Part shown: positions 1 through 7,607 of the stretch, piece by piece | Position numbering within the stretch: position 1 is the stretch's first letter | Layout of the letters: each line of letters opens with the position of its first letter | Origin: Candidatus Neomicrothrix sp. UBA2983 | Lineage (GTDB): Bacteria > Actinomycetota > Acidimicrobiia > Acidimicrobiales > MedAcidi-G1 | DNA: 24,773 nt | Assembly: GCA_002346745.1 (NCBI GenBank) | Contig: DEAL01000015.1 | Span: forward strand, 28,800 to 53,572 | Direction of reading: 5' to 3' | Made by a program: the position numbers and the translations under genes | Notes under the pieces: generated by a model | What the model saw: the letters and a program-made list of their open reading frames with translations, nothing else | Database searches by the model: none | What the model was told of the DNA's origin: nothing

Positions 1-572
1 GTGGCGACGCCGGCCGCCACGAGCGCGTCTTCGCCGTCGGTCGGTTCGAAGATCCCGAGTCCCAGGGGGAGGAGGCGCTCGACGGCGGCCAGGAGCCGGC
101 CGCTGCTCTCCGGCTCGGACAGGAGGGCGTCGAGGAGGGCGTCGGCGTGGCGGCGGTGGAATGTCTCCTCGCGGAGGACACGGTCGACGAGGCCGGCCAC
201 CTCCGGCACGGAGGAGTCGGCCAGTGCCTGCCATCGGAGTTCCTCGGCGGTGTCGTGCATCCAGTGTCGGACCAGTGCCTCGTCCCACCCGGCGGTGTCG
301 CATTCCACGAGGTGGCACGAACGGTATTCGTCGTCGGCGCGTCCGATCGCCAGGCTGTCGAGGTCCTGGTCGCCGTCTCCCGCGAGCAGGGCGTACAGGG
401 CGGCGGCGTGCCCGAGTTCGTCCTGGCCGATGCTGGCGAAGGCCATGTCCTCCTCGAGGAAGGGGGCGACACCGATCCACTCGGTGTGCTGCTGTCCCAT
501 GAGGTGGTCGTCGTCGGCGAGGGCCAGGAGGTACTCGCGGAACTCGGGGGCCTCGAGGGTCACGCCGCTCAT
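1..572 (-). CDS. paaC: Phenylacetyl-CoA epoxidase subunit PaaC (3' end outside window)
   Basis: PaaC is the structural partner of PaaA in the soluble diiron monooxygenase that turns phenylacetyl-CoA into its ring-1,2-epoxide. About 190 residues are visible from an ATG at 572; the family is near 250 residues, so the C-terminus lies beyond the left edge. The ferritin-like helices are recognisable: an early DDHLMGQQHTEW segment, then GQDELGHAAALY, then REETFHRRHADAL. The start overlaps the paaB stop in an ATGA junction (569-572), which indicates translational coupling. This is the last visible gene of the operon. In PaaA/PaaC complexes the PaaC subunit is non-catalytic and stabilises PaaA. A reductase gene paaE could follow but cannot be seen. 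Confidence 0.93.
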   Translation of the reverse strand, partial: MSGVTLEAPEFREYLLALADDDHLMGQQHTEWIGVAPFLEEDMAFASIGQDELGHAAALYALLAGDGDQDLDSLAIGRADDEYRSCHLVECDTAGWDEALVRHWMHDTAEELRWQALADSSVPEVAGLVDRVLREETFHRRHADALLDALLSEPESSGRLLAAVERLLPLGLGIFEPTDGEDALVAAGVA

Positions 573-844
573 GCGTTCTCCTCCCGGAGCCGCTGCCGGC
601 GCTCGGCGACCCGGCTCCCGTCGTTGTGCCGGTGTGGCTTGTCGGCGTTGGGGGCCACGAACTCGCCGTCGCCAACCACGAGGTTGTCGCGGTCGACGAG
701 CCACAAGCGGTCGCCCTCGGCCCGGCGGGCGTAGTTCTCCCGAGCGAGGACCAGTGCCAACTCGTCGTCGGCGGCCTCGATGCTCCCGGCGTGGCGGAAC
801 TCGTCCCGGCCGGGGCGCTTCAGGAAGACCTCGTAGATGCGCAT
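569..844 (-). CDS. paaB: Phenylacetyl-CoA epoxidase subunit PaaB
   Basis: This small accessory subunit of the phenylacetyl-CoA epoxidase bridges PaaAC units in known complexes. The 91-residue product begins MRIYEVFLKRPG and carries the family's block about a shared experience of charge: a HAGSIEA segment, then LARENYARR and LVDRDNLV, as expected for PaaB (about 95 residues in E. coli). The open frame extends further upstream, but the extension overlaps paaD and is unlike PaaB. The ATG at 844 is preceded by a GGGAGGGG Shine-Dalgarno stretch. The gene lies 16 nt after the paaD stop and overlaps the paaC start by 4 nt. The annotation is secure from sequence plus context. Confidence 0.93.
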   Translation of the reverse strand: MRIYEVFLKRPGRDEFRHAGSIEAADDELALVLARENYARRAEGDRLWLVDRDNLVVGDGEFVAPNADKPHRHNDGSRVAERRQRLREENA

Positions 845-860
845 GGCTCCGAACCCCTCC

Positions 861-1325
861 CTAGCCCCGCAGGACCTCGACGACCTCGCCGCAGGAGGTG
901 CAACGGTGCACGGCGCGGCAGCGGCTGGGGCCGAACGCCGAGTGCTCGTCGGCGCGGCCGCCGCAGCGGGGACAGGCGACCCGTGGCGTGATGGCGACGG
1001 CGACCGTGAAGTGGGCGGCGAGGCGGTCCCGTGCGGCGGGTGCCACCCGCTCGACGGTCCAGGCCGGTCCCGGTAGCCATGCGACCTCGACAGAGGTGAC
1101 GCCCTCGACCTCACCGACGGCGGCCTGCACCTCGTCGGCGATCACGGCGAGGGCCGGACACCCCGAGAAGGTCGGGATCAGGCCGACCTCGACGTGGCCG
1201 TGGTCGACCCGGACCTGCTCGAGCAGGCCCAGGTCCACGATCGAGACGCCCGGGTACTCGGGGTCGTCCACGCCGGCGACGGCCGACCGGACTGCTTCCT
1301 CGAGGGTCGGCAGGGCGATGCTCAT
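861..1325 (-). CDS. paaD: PaaD, metal-cluster assembly factor for the epoxidase
   Basis: PaaD belongs to the MIP18/SufT-like family and is thought to help mature the iron centres of the Paa epoxidase system. The product has 154 residues (about 165 in E. coli). It shows a DPE motif at residues 21-23, the TFSGCP segment around Cys56, and a C-terminal zinc-ribbon-like tail with Cys118, Cys121, Cys142 and Cys145, plus Cys136. I chose the ATG at 1325 because it overlaps the paaA stop as ATGA (1322-1325) and gives the family N-terminus; the longer open frame upstream is antisense-like. It sits between paaA and paaB, unlike the E. coli order ABCDE, where paaD follows paaC. Confidence 0.92.
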   Translation of the reverse strand: MSIALPTLEEAVRSAVAGVDDPEYPGVSIVDLGLLEQVRVDHGHVEVGLIPTFSGCPALAVIADEVQAAVGEVEGVTSVEVAWLPGPAWTVERVAPAARDRLAAHFTVAVAITPRVACPRCGGRADEHSAFGPSRCRAVHRCTSCGEVVEVLRG

Positions 1326-2251
1326 GCCGCCTCCCGCTGTTCGGCCACCCGGTCGAGGGCCTCGCGAACCCAGCGGGTTTCGGACCAGTTGGCGGCTGCC
1401 TCGCCGATCCGGCGGGCGGAGTCGGGACCGCCCTGACGCAGCGTGCGCTTCAGCGGCTCCCAGTCGATCTCGCCGATGGACCAGCGTCCGGCCTCCTCGT
1501 CCCAGGCCAGGTCGGGGTCGGGGATCGTGAAGCCGTACCCATGGAGGAGTGGGACGAACTTCTGGACCCAGCGGTCGCGGAGTACCTCGTTGCGCTCCGA
1601 CTTGATGTGCCAGCGCATCAGCACGTCGTCGGGCTTCGAGTCGGGGCCGAAGAGCTGCATGGCGGGCCACCACCAGCGGTCGAGGGAGTCCTGGAACATG
1701 GCCCGCTGGAACTCGGTGCCCTCGGCGACTCGTAGGACCCGTTCCTCGCCGAACCGCATGTGGAAGCCCTCCTCGGTGATGATCCGCTTCAGGATCCGCC
1801 GGTACGGGCCGTAGGAGCAGTTCTTGAAGACCGCCTGCTGGGTGGCGAGCGCCGCGGCGTCCACCAGGAAGGCGATGGCGATCTGGTCGCCCCAGGTGAC
1901 CGCCCGGTAGTGGAACACGTTGTGGAAGCGGCTCTTCCCGGCGAAAAGGTCCTCGAGCATCTCCGCCCGGGTCTTGACGCCCAGGTCGGCGGCGACCATG
2001 TAGAGGAGGTGCCCGTGGCCGATCTCGTCCTGCGTCTTGGCGAGGACCGCCATCTTGTGGCGCAGTCCCGGGGTTCTCGGGATCCAGTCCCGCTCGGTGA
2101 GGCCGCCCATCAGCTCGCTGTTGGCGTGCATCTCGATGAAGCGGAACACCTCCTGGCGGTAGGCATCAGGCATGTCGTCGTCGGCCTCGACGATGCCGCC
2201 TTTGTCGAGGAAGGCCTCGAAGTCGGACAGGTCGGTCCAGCGGCGTCGCAT
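1322..2251 (-). CDS. paaA: Phenylacetyl-CoA epoxidase catalytic subunit PaaA
   Basis: PaaA is the catalytic diiron subunit of the phenylacetyl-CoA 1,2-epoxidase. The 309-residue product matches the family length. Metal-ligand motifs are visible: Glu46 in an early helix, Glu76-x-x-His79 (KTQDEIGHGHLLY) and Glu161-x-x-His164 (ITEEGFHMRFGEER). The ATG at 2251 has a GGAG Shine-Dalgarno sequence 7 nt upstream and follows the paaZ stop by 37 nt. The 3' end overlaps paaD by 4 nt. The fully conserved ligand set and the surrounding paa genes make the function secure. The enzyme would act in the cytoplasm on CoA-activated phenylacetate. Confidence 0.96.
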   Translation of the reverse strand: MRRRWTDLSDFEAFLDKGGIVEADDDMPDAYRQEVFRFIEMHANSELMGGLTERDWIPRTPGLRHKMAVLAKTQDEIGHGHLLYMVAADLGVKTRAEMLEDLFAGKSRFHNVFHYRAVTWGDQIAIAFLVDAAALATQQAVFKNCSYGPYRRILKRIITEEGFHMRFGEERVLRVAEGTEFQRAMFQDSLDRWWWPAMQLFGPDSKPDDVLMRWHIKSERNEVLRDRWVQKFVPLLHGYGFTIPDPDLAWDEEAGRWSIGEIDWEPLKRTLRQGGPDSARRIGEAAANWSETRWVREALDRVAEQREAA

Positions 2252-2288
2252 CAGGAGTCTCCGTTCTGGGGGGTCCGGGCGGCGCGCG

Positions 2289-4328
2289 TCACTCGGCCCC
2301 GTTCACGCCGGACCGGTTGGCGACCATGGTGAGCACGTCGTAGGCGGCGACCACGTCGCCGTCCTGGTTCACGACCTCGCTGTCCCAGGCCACCTCGCCG
2401 TAGCCGGTGCCGGCGCGGAGGGTCTTGCGGCGGCAGGTCAGGTGGCACGTGAGCGTGTCGCCCGGGTAGGTCGGCTTGGCGAACCGGAGGCGGTCGATGC
2501 CGTAGTTGGCGAGGACCGGTCCGGGGTCGGGCCAGACGAACAGCCCGGCCGCCAGGGCCACGACGAGGTAGCCGTGGGCGACCCGGCCACCGAAGATGGG
2601 GCTGGCGGCGGCGGCCTCCTCGTCCATGTGGGCGTAGAAGTGGTCGCCGGTGAGGTCGGCGAAGGCCTCGATGTCTTCGAGGGTGACGGTTCGGGAGGCC
2701 GTGGTGATGGCGTCGCCGACTTCGAGGTCGTCGAAGGTGAGGGTGAAGGGGTGGCCCTTGTCGGCGGTGCGGGAGGCGCCCGGCTGCCAGGTGCTGAGGA
2801 TCCGGGAGATCGAGTCCGGGGACCCCTGGACGGCCGTGCGCTGGAGGTAGGGGCGAAGCGAGCGGAGTCCGCCCAACTCCTCGCCGCCGCCGGCCCGGCC
2901 GGGGCCGCCGTGGAGGAGTTGGGGGAGTGGCGAGCCGTGGCCGGTGTGGGCGTCGCCGATGGAGGCGTCGACCACGAGGATCCGGCCGTGGTGGGCGGCG
3001 ATGCCCAGTGCCAGGTGTGCCGCCTCCCCGGGGTCGGAGCCGAAGATCGAGGCCACGAGGCTGCCGCGCCCGAGGGCGGCGAGGTCCACGGCTTCGTCGA
3101 GGTCGGTGTAGGGGATGACCGTGGCGACGGGGCCGAGGGCCTCGACGTCGTGGACGGCGGTGGCGCGTGCATCGTCGGCACGGAGGAGTGTGGGGGCGAG
3201 GAAGGCGCCCCGTTCCGGGTCGACCTCGTGGAAGGGGGAGCGGTCACGAAGCACGGTGGAGGCCTCGCCGAGCCAGGCGATGGCCTCCCGGACCCGGGAA
3301 CGGTGGGCCAGGTCCACGAGGGGACCCATGTCGGTGTCGGGGTCGGCGGGATCGCCGACCCGGACGTCGTCGAGGGCGGTGACGATGGCCTCCTCGAGCG
3401 CCGACTGTTGGTCTGCGGGGGCGAGGATCCGGCGGATCGCCGTGCACTTCTGACCGGCCTTGGTGGTCATCTCCCGAACGACCTCCCGGACGAAGAGGCC
3501 GAACTCGGGCGAGTCCGGAGTCGCGGAAGGGGCGAGGATGGCGGCGTTGAGGGAGTCGGCCTCGCCGTGCAGCGGAACCAGGTTTCGGAGCAGCGCAGGG
3601 TGGGAGCGCAGGGTGCGCAGCGTGGCGGCGGAGCCGGTCGCGGTGAGCACGTCCTGCTCGCGGAGGTGCTCGAGGAGGTCGCCGGGCTCGGCGCAGAGGA
3701 GTTGGACGGCCCCGTCGGGGAGGATGCCGCTGTTGACGACCTGCCGGAACAGGGCGTGGGCGAGGTGCGCCGTCTGGGGGGCGGGCTTGACCACGGCGGG
3801 CATGCCGGCGAGGAGCGTGGGGGCCAGCTTCTCGAGCATCCCCCAGCAGGGGAAGTTGAAGGCGTTGAGGTGTACCGCCACGCCCCGGCGGGAGGTCTCG
3901 ACGTGGGCACCCACGACGCTGCCGTCCCGGGCGAGGACCTCCGTGTCGCCGTCGGGGAGGATCGTGCCGTCGGGCAGTTCGCGCCGGCCCTTGCTCGCCA
4001 GGGTGAGCAGGACGCCGGGGCCGCCCTCGATGTCGGGCCAGGCATCGGCCCGGGTGGTGCCGGTGGTGCTGGAGAGTTCGTAGAGCTCCTCGGTGCGGGT
4101 GAGCAGGTATTTCCCGAGGTCGCGCAGGAGCGACGCACGCTCGGGGAAGGTGAGGGTGCGGAGGGCGGGTCCGCCGACCTGACGGGCGTGCTCGAGGGCG
4201 GCCGCACGGTCGAGGCCCGAGGAGGCGAGCGCGGCGACGGGTTCACCGGTGACGGCGTGGTGGATCGGCGTGGCGGGGCCGTCGGGGGTGACCCAGTGGT
4301 CGGAGAGGAAACTGCTCAGGGGTTGCAC
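2289..4328 (-). CDS. paaZ: Bifunctional oxepin-CoA hydrolase / 3-oxo-5,6-dehydrosuberyl-CoA semialdehyde dehydrogenase PaaZ
   Basis: PaaZ opens the oxepin-CoA ring with its C-terminal MaoC-like hydratase domain and oxidises the resulting aldehyde with its N-terminal aldehyde dehydrogenase domain. The product has 679 residues (681 in E. coli). The dehydrogenase catalytic residues fall at Glu256 and Cys295 (KAGQKCTAIRR), the numbering I recall for E. coli. The hydratase motif GDHFYAHMD gives Asp562 and His567. I chose the GTG at 4328 rather than the in-frame GTG at 4334: a GGAG lies 5 nt upstream of it, and the protein then begins QPLSSFLS, aligning with E. coli QQLASFLS. It is the first gene of the operon and is divergent from paaX. 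The N-terminal extension of the open frame is spurious. Confidence 0.96.
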   Translation of the reverse strand: MQPLSSFLSDHWVTPDGPATPIHHAVTGEPVAALASSGLDRAAALEHARQVGGPALRTLTFPERASLLRDLGKYLLTRTEELYELSSTTGTTRADAWPDIEGGPGVLLTLASKGRRELPDGTILPDGDTEVLARDGSVVGAHVETSRRGVAVHLNAFNFPCWGMLEKLAPTLLAGMPAVVKPAPQTAHLAHALFRQVVNSGILPDGAVQLLCAEPGDLLEHLREQDVLTATGSAATLRTLRSHPALLRNLVPLHGEADSLNAAILAPSATPDSPEFGLFVREVVREMTTKAGQKCTAIRRILAPADQQSALEEAIVTALDDVRVGDPADPDTDMGPLVDLAHRSRVREAIAWLGEASTVLRDRSPFHEVDPERGAFLAPTLLRADDARATAVHDVEALGPVATVIPYTDLDEAVDLAALGRGSLVASIFGSDPGEAAHLALGIAAHHGRILVVDASIGDAHTGHGSPLPQLLHGGPGRAGGGEELGGLRSLRPYLQRTAVQGSPDSISRILSTWQPGASRTADKGHPFTLTFDDLEVGDAITTASRTVTLEDIEAFADLTGDHFYAHMDEEAAAASPIFGGRVAHGYLVVALAAGLFVWPDPGPVLANYGIDRLRFAKPTYPGDTLTCHLTCRRKTLRAGTGYGEVAWDSEVVNQDGDVVAAYDVLTMVANRSGVNGAE

Positions 4329-4333
4329 GGACA

Positions 4334-4337
4334 CTCC
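4334..4337 (-). promoter_or_regulatory. paaZ ribosome binding site that decides the start
   Basis: GGAG on the minus strand ends 5 nt before the GTG at 4328. It overlaps an alternative GTG at 4334, which has no Shine-Dalgarno sequence of its own. This favours 4328 as the start. Confidence 0.6.
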
Positions 4338-4383
4338 GTGTCGGGGGTGAGGGGGCGGGATCGTGGCGTCCAGCACGAGAACA

Positions 4384-4423
4384 TGATACACAATAGCGAA
4401 ATGACTACTTCTGTCAAGTATCA
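4384..4423. promoter_or_regulatory. Probable PaaX operator: wide-spaced inverted repeat
   Basis: TGATAC at 4384-4389 and its perfect reverse complement GTATCA at 4418-4423 are separated by 28 nt in an AT-rich pocket within GC-rich DNA. The arms directly abut the -10 and -35 hexamers of the paaZ promoter. I recall PaaX-family operators built from TGATTC/GAATCA half-sites about 26-28 nt apart, which this resembles, but I could not check that. PaaX is classically a repressor relieved by phenylacetyl-CoA. The right arm lies inside the first codons of paaX, so the site may also autoregulate that gene. Confidence 0.65.
4390..4417 (-). promoter_or_regulatory. paaZADBC promoter
   Basis: On the minus strand, a perfect TTGACA (-35, 4412-4417) is followed after 16 nt by TATTGT (-10, 4390-4395). 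Transcription would begin near 4382, leaving a leader of about 54 nt before the paaZ GTG. Both hexamers lie just inside the inverted-repeat arms. Confidence 0.6.
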
Positions 4424-5306
4424 CAATGGTTCGCCACGCGGAGCCGTCGCGGCCCTGCTGGACCGCTACCGCTCGGCGCCCGAGGCCAGCGCCAGGGTCC
4501 TCCTGGTCACGCTCTTCGGCGACGCCCTGCACCCGGGTCGCCAGCCGGTCTGGATCAGCGACCTCGTCGCACTGACCGCCCCCTTCGGGGTCTCCGAACG
4601 GCTCCTTCGCACCTCCCTGAACCGCCTCATGCGCGAGGGCGTGCTCGCCAGCGAGCGTCAGGGCCGCCAGAGCCGCTACTCGGTGCATCCGGAGGCCGCC
4701 CCCACCTTCGACCGGGCGGCGACGCGGATCTACGCCGTCTCCGGCCCCGCCTGGGACGGAAAGTGGACCTTGCTGGCCGGCGACCCCGACTGGGGATCAG
4801 CGGGACAGCGCCGACGCCTCCGCCGGGAACTCTCCTGGCTGGGCTTCGGCGAACTGGCACCAACCAGCCACGCCTCGCCGACGCTCGAACCGGCCGTCCT
4901 CGAGGACCTGCCCGAAGACCTCGGGGCGGGCGTCCTCATGGCCACCCGTGGGGAAGCGCTCCTCGGTGGGCCCGGCGACGCCGACCTGGCCGGCCTCCTG
5001 CTCCGTCCCACGGCGCTCCTCGACCGCATGGCCGACCTCATGGTCCGGTTCGGTGAGGTGCACGCCGCCGCCGGGGACCTCGAACCCGCAGACGCCTTCG
5101 TGGTCCGGTGCCTACTGGTCGACGCCCACCGGCGGATCGTGCTCGGCTGTCCCGAGTTGCCGGGCGAACTCGTGCCCGAGGGGGGCGTGGAGGCGCGCTA
5201 TCGCCGGTTCGTCGCCGAGCTCTACCGGCGGCTCTTCCCGGCCAGCGAGGCACTCCTCGCGGAACGGTTCCCGGCGGGCGTCGGCCCGACCGGTCGGTTC
5301 GCTTAG
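4401..5306 (+). CDS. paaX: PaaX-family transcriptional repressor of phenylacetate catabolism
   Basis: PaaX is a winged-helix repressor whose usual effector is phenylacetyl-CoA. The 301-residue product (about 316 in E. coli) has the N-terminal DNA-binding part at roughly residues 33-95 (LLVTLFGDAL, then RLLRTSLNRLMREG and RQSRYSV). The family core follows (IYAVSGPAWDGKWTLL, then LSWLGFGELAPTSHASP) and the C-terminal segment ends near residue 285. Only the last part of a very long open frame is the gene; the upstream part is antisense to paaZ. ATG 4401 is preferred: a CACAAT at 4389-4394 lies 6 nt before it, suggesting leaderless transcription. ATG 4383 (six extra residues) is possible. The stop overlaps the convergent membrane-protein gene by 4 nt. 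Confidence 0.9.
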   Translation: MTTSVKYHNGSPRGAVAALLDRYRSAPEASARVLLVTLFGDALHPGRQPVWISDLVALTAPFGVSERLLRTSLNRLMREGVLASERQGRQSRYSVHPEAAPTFDRAATRIYAVSGPAWDGKWTLLAGDPDWGSAGQRRRLRRELSWLGFGELAPTSHASPTLEPAVLEDLPEDLGAGVLMATRGEALLGGPGDADLAGLLLRPTALLDRMADLMVRFGEVHAAAGDLEPADAFVVRCLLVDAHRRIVLGCPELPGELVPEGGVEARYRRFVAELYRRLFPASEALLAERFPAGVGPTGRFA

Positions 5307-5641
5307 CCCAGCAGGTCGACGACGTCGCGGACGACGAGGACCGTGAGCAGCGCGATCACGCCGACGTTGATCGCCATGACGGGGATGCGCAGGCGGTGCT
5401 CGGACGCCCGGAAGCGGCGGATGCTGTCGAGGTTGAAGGCGATGGCGACGAGGCCGATCGGCAGTCCGATCCAGGGTCCCACTCCCTTGGCCCAGCCCAG
5501 GGCAGGCAGCAGCCACGGGAAGACGATGTACGTCAACAGGCAGCGGATTCCCGACACGACCATCGAGCGGTTGAAGCGACGTGCCGCCAGGTCGGTCGCC
5601 GCGGCGGCCTGTGCCTCGCTCGGAGCCTGCGTGTCACCCAT
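5303..5641 (-). CDS. Small membrane protein with three predicted helices, function unknown
   Basis: I do not recognise a named family. The 112-residue product has a short soluble N-terminus rich in Ala and Gln, then three hydrophobic segments at about residues 27-49, 54-70 and 84-106. Basic RRFRASEHRLR lies between the second and third. A ribosome site is not obvious at the ATG (5641). The stop TAA overlaps the paaX stop TAG in a TTAG convergent junction (5303-5306). It is divergent from the DDN-family gene with 97 nt between. A membrane location is well supported, but nothing in the sequence or context indicates a role. High-GC shadow ORFs overlap it upstream, but the hydrophobic pattern argues that this frame is real. 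Confidence 0.72.
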   Translation of the reverse strand: MGDTQAPSEAQAAAATDLAARRFNRSMVVSGIRCLLTYIVFPWLLPALGWAKGVGPWIGLPIGLVAIAFNLDSIRRFRASEHRLRIPVMAINVGVIALLTVLVVRDVVDLLG

Positions 5642-5725
5642 GCCGGGACAGCCTGCCACGGGAAAGGACGACTCCGACGTCCCTCGCAGGGTTTCCGCGC
5701 TGGGCGCGACGAGGCCCTGGCAGGG

Positions 5726-5731
5726 TACGTT
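5726..5731 (+). promoter_or_regulatory. Leaderless -10 element (TACGTT)
   Basis: This TANNNT hexamer ends 7 nt before the ATG at 5739, and no Shine-Dalgarno sequence is present. A transcript starting at or next to the A of the start codon is inferred. Confidence 0.45.
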
Positions 5732-5738
5732 TCCCCGA

Positions 5739-6254
5739 ATGAGCATCGACCTTCCTCCCGGCGAATCCCCCGACCAGTCCGTGACCATGGACTGGGAGAC
5801 CCCGACCCACGAACAGATCGTCGAGATCACGCGGGCACACGTCGAGGCCATGGAGTCGAGCACCGATCCGGCGATCTGGGTGACCGTGGGGATGCACCAC
5901 GTGCTGCTGTACACAGTGGGCCGCAAGAGCGGGAACACCCACAAGGTCGCCCTGCCCTTCTGGCGTGACCCGAACGGCGACCGCCTCGTCATCGGCTCGT
6001 TCGCCGGCGCCGTCAAGGATCCGGCCTGGGTCCTCAACCTCCGGGACCGCACGGCCAACCCCGGCGTGAAGGTCCGCACCCAGCACGGCACCTTCTGGTC
6101 CGAGCACCAGGTCCTCGAGGGTGACGAGCGCGACGAGATGTGGGGACTCATGACCGCCGACCGGGCCTTCTACTCGAACTACCAGGCCAAGACCGAGCGG
6201 ACGATCCCTATGATCCGCCTACCGGAGACACGCTCCCTCGACCACGAGGCGTAG
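5739..6254 (+). CDS. Nitroreductase/deazaflavin-dependent oxidoreductase (DDN family)
   Basis: The 171-residue product belongs to the split beta-barrel DDN family, whose studied members use coenzyme F420 (for example mycobacterial Ddn). The hallmark block is at residues 59-70 (TVGRKSGNTHKV), followed by WRDPNGDRLVIGSFAG and DPAWVLNLRDRTANPGV, where the cofactor phosphate and ring are bound in relatives. About 45 residues precede the core, somewhat more than in minimal members. The substrate is unknown; family members reduce quinones, nitro compounds or enones. It lies 58 nt before an FAD monooxygenase gene on the same strand, so co-transcription is possible. The cofactor assignment is family knowledge and is not visible in the sequence. 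Confidence 0.88.
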   Translation: MSIDLPPGESPDQSVTMDWETPTHEQIVEITRAHVEAMESSTDPAIWVTVGMHHVLLYTVGRKSGNTHKVALPFWRDPNGDRLVIGSFAGAVKDPAWVLNLRDRTANPGVKVRTQHGTFWSEHQVLEGDERDEMWGLMTADRAFYSNYQAKTERTIPMIRLPETRSLDHEA

Positions 6255-6312
6255 GCCCCGGCCATCGGCTGACGCTCGTGGCGGGTGAGACCAGGGGTAG
6301 GGCGGCGATCGC

Positions 6313-7578
6313 ATGAGTCCACGGGTCCTCGTCGCTGGTGGCGGCATCGGCGGGCTGACAGCAGCGCTACTCCTAGACCGACGGGGCCTCGACGCGACCG
6401 TCTTCGAGTCGGTACGCGATCCACGCGAATTCGGCTCGGGCATCAACCTGCTCCCGCACTCGGTGCGGATCCTCCACGACCTCGGACTCGGCGATCGGCT
6501 GGACGCCCTCGCCGTCCGCACGTCGGAGTTGCGCTTCCTGTCCGAGGACGGCGTCCTGATCTGGAGCGAACCGAGGGGCATCGAGGCCGGCAACCCCTGG
6601 CCGCAGTACTCGATCCACCGCGGACGCCTCCAGGCGCTGCTGATGGATGTCGTCCGGGAGCGACTGGGACCTGATCGCCTGCGCACGGGTCGCCACCTGG
6701 ACGGCTTCACCCAGGACCGGCGTGCCGTACGCGCACGCTTCGCCGAGACCCGCGGCGGCACGGCGGTCGAGGAGGTCGAGGGCGAGGTCCTGGTCGGGGC
6801 AGACGGGTTGCACTCGGCGGTACGGGCCCAACTCGCCCCCGGTGAGGGCCCACTGGTCGCCTCGGGCCTGACACTCTGGCGGGGTGCAGCGCCGGCAGCA
6901 CCGTTCCTCGACGGGCGCACGATGTTCATGGCCGGCAGTGACCGGCAGAAGGTCGTGGTGTATCCGATCACCCCACCCGACGCCGACGGGATGGTCCTGA
7001 CCAACTGGGTCGCGGAGCGTCCCGCGGTCGTGGACCCGTCGACCGCCGACTGGAATTCGCCGGTGGATCCGGCGTCGATCGCCCCCTGGTACGACGACTG
7101 GGACTTCGGATGGCTCCACGTCGGACGCCTCATCGCCGGCAACGAGGTCGCCTGGGAGTTCCCCATGGTCGACCGGGAGCCACTGGAGCACTGGAGTAGC
7201 GGGCGCGTCACCCTCCTCGGCGACGCCGCCCACCCGATGCGGCCCAACGGCAGCAACGGTGCCAGCCAGGCGATCCTCGACGGCGAGGCGCTCGCCGACG
7301 CACTGGCCGCCGGATCGGACCCGGAGGAGGCGCTGCTGGCCTATGAGGCGGGGCGACGACCGGCCACCAGCGAGCTGGTCCTGGCGAACCGGCAGGCGGG
7401 CCCGGAACGCGTCATGCAGTGGGTGCACGACCGCTGCGACGGCAGGTGCACGGACCGCCACACGTGCGTGCCGGCCGGGGACCTGGAGCGGGAGGCGATG
7501 GCCTACAAGCACCTCGCCGGCTTCGACCCGGCCCAACTGGCGGCCCGGGCCAGGGATCGGGGAGGCGGGCCTCGCTGA
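6313..7578 (+). CDS. FAD-dependent aromatic monooxygenase-like protein (PhzS-like)
   Basis: This is a group A flavoprotein monooxygenase of 421 residues. The FAD-binding GGGIGG is at residues 9-14 with Glu32 ending the second strand. A central GADGLHSAVR motif and the GDAAHPMRPNGSNGASQAILDGEAL motif (second FAD contact) follow. The C-terminal half (NRQAGPERVMQ, then YKHLAGFDPAQL) resembles flavin oxidoreductases related to PhzS and 3-hydroxybenzoate/salicylate hydroxylases. Three cysteines, Cys375, Cys379 and Cys385, cluster near the C-terminus and could bind a metal or simply be a subfamily trait. The substrate cannot be assigned. The start at ATG 6313 gives the normal N-terminus; only a weak GGCGG precedes it. 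The nearby F420-type enzyme may act on the same compound. Confidence 0.88.
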   Translation: MSPRVLVAGGGIGGLTAALLLDRRGLDATVFESVRDPREFGSGINLLPHSVRILHDLGLGDRLDALAVRTSELRFLSEDGVLIWSEPRGIEAGNPWPQYSIHRGRLQALLMDVVRERLGPDRLRTGRHLDGFTQDRRAVRARFAETRGGTAVEEVEGEVLVGADGLHSAVRAQLAPGEGPLVASGLTLWRGAAPAAPFLDGRTMFMAGSDRQKVVVYPITPPDADGMVLTNWVAERPAVVDPSTADWNSPVDPASIAPWYDDWDFGWLHVGRLIAGNEVAWEFPMVDREPLEHWSSGRVTLLGDAAHPMRPNGSNGASQAILDGEALADALAAGSDPEEALLAYEAGRRPATSELVLANRQAGPERVMQWVHDRCDGRCTDRHTCVPAGDLEREAMAYKHLAGFDPAQLAARARDRGGGPR

Positions 7579-7607
7579 GGGTAGCGGTGCCCGGGCGAAG
7601 AAGCCGC

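Noticed and set aside
2172..4380. The plus-strand open frame that runs into paaX from opposite paaA and paaZ
   Set aside because: Only the part from 4401 matches PaaX; the upstream part is a shadow of paaZ.
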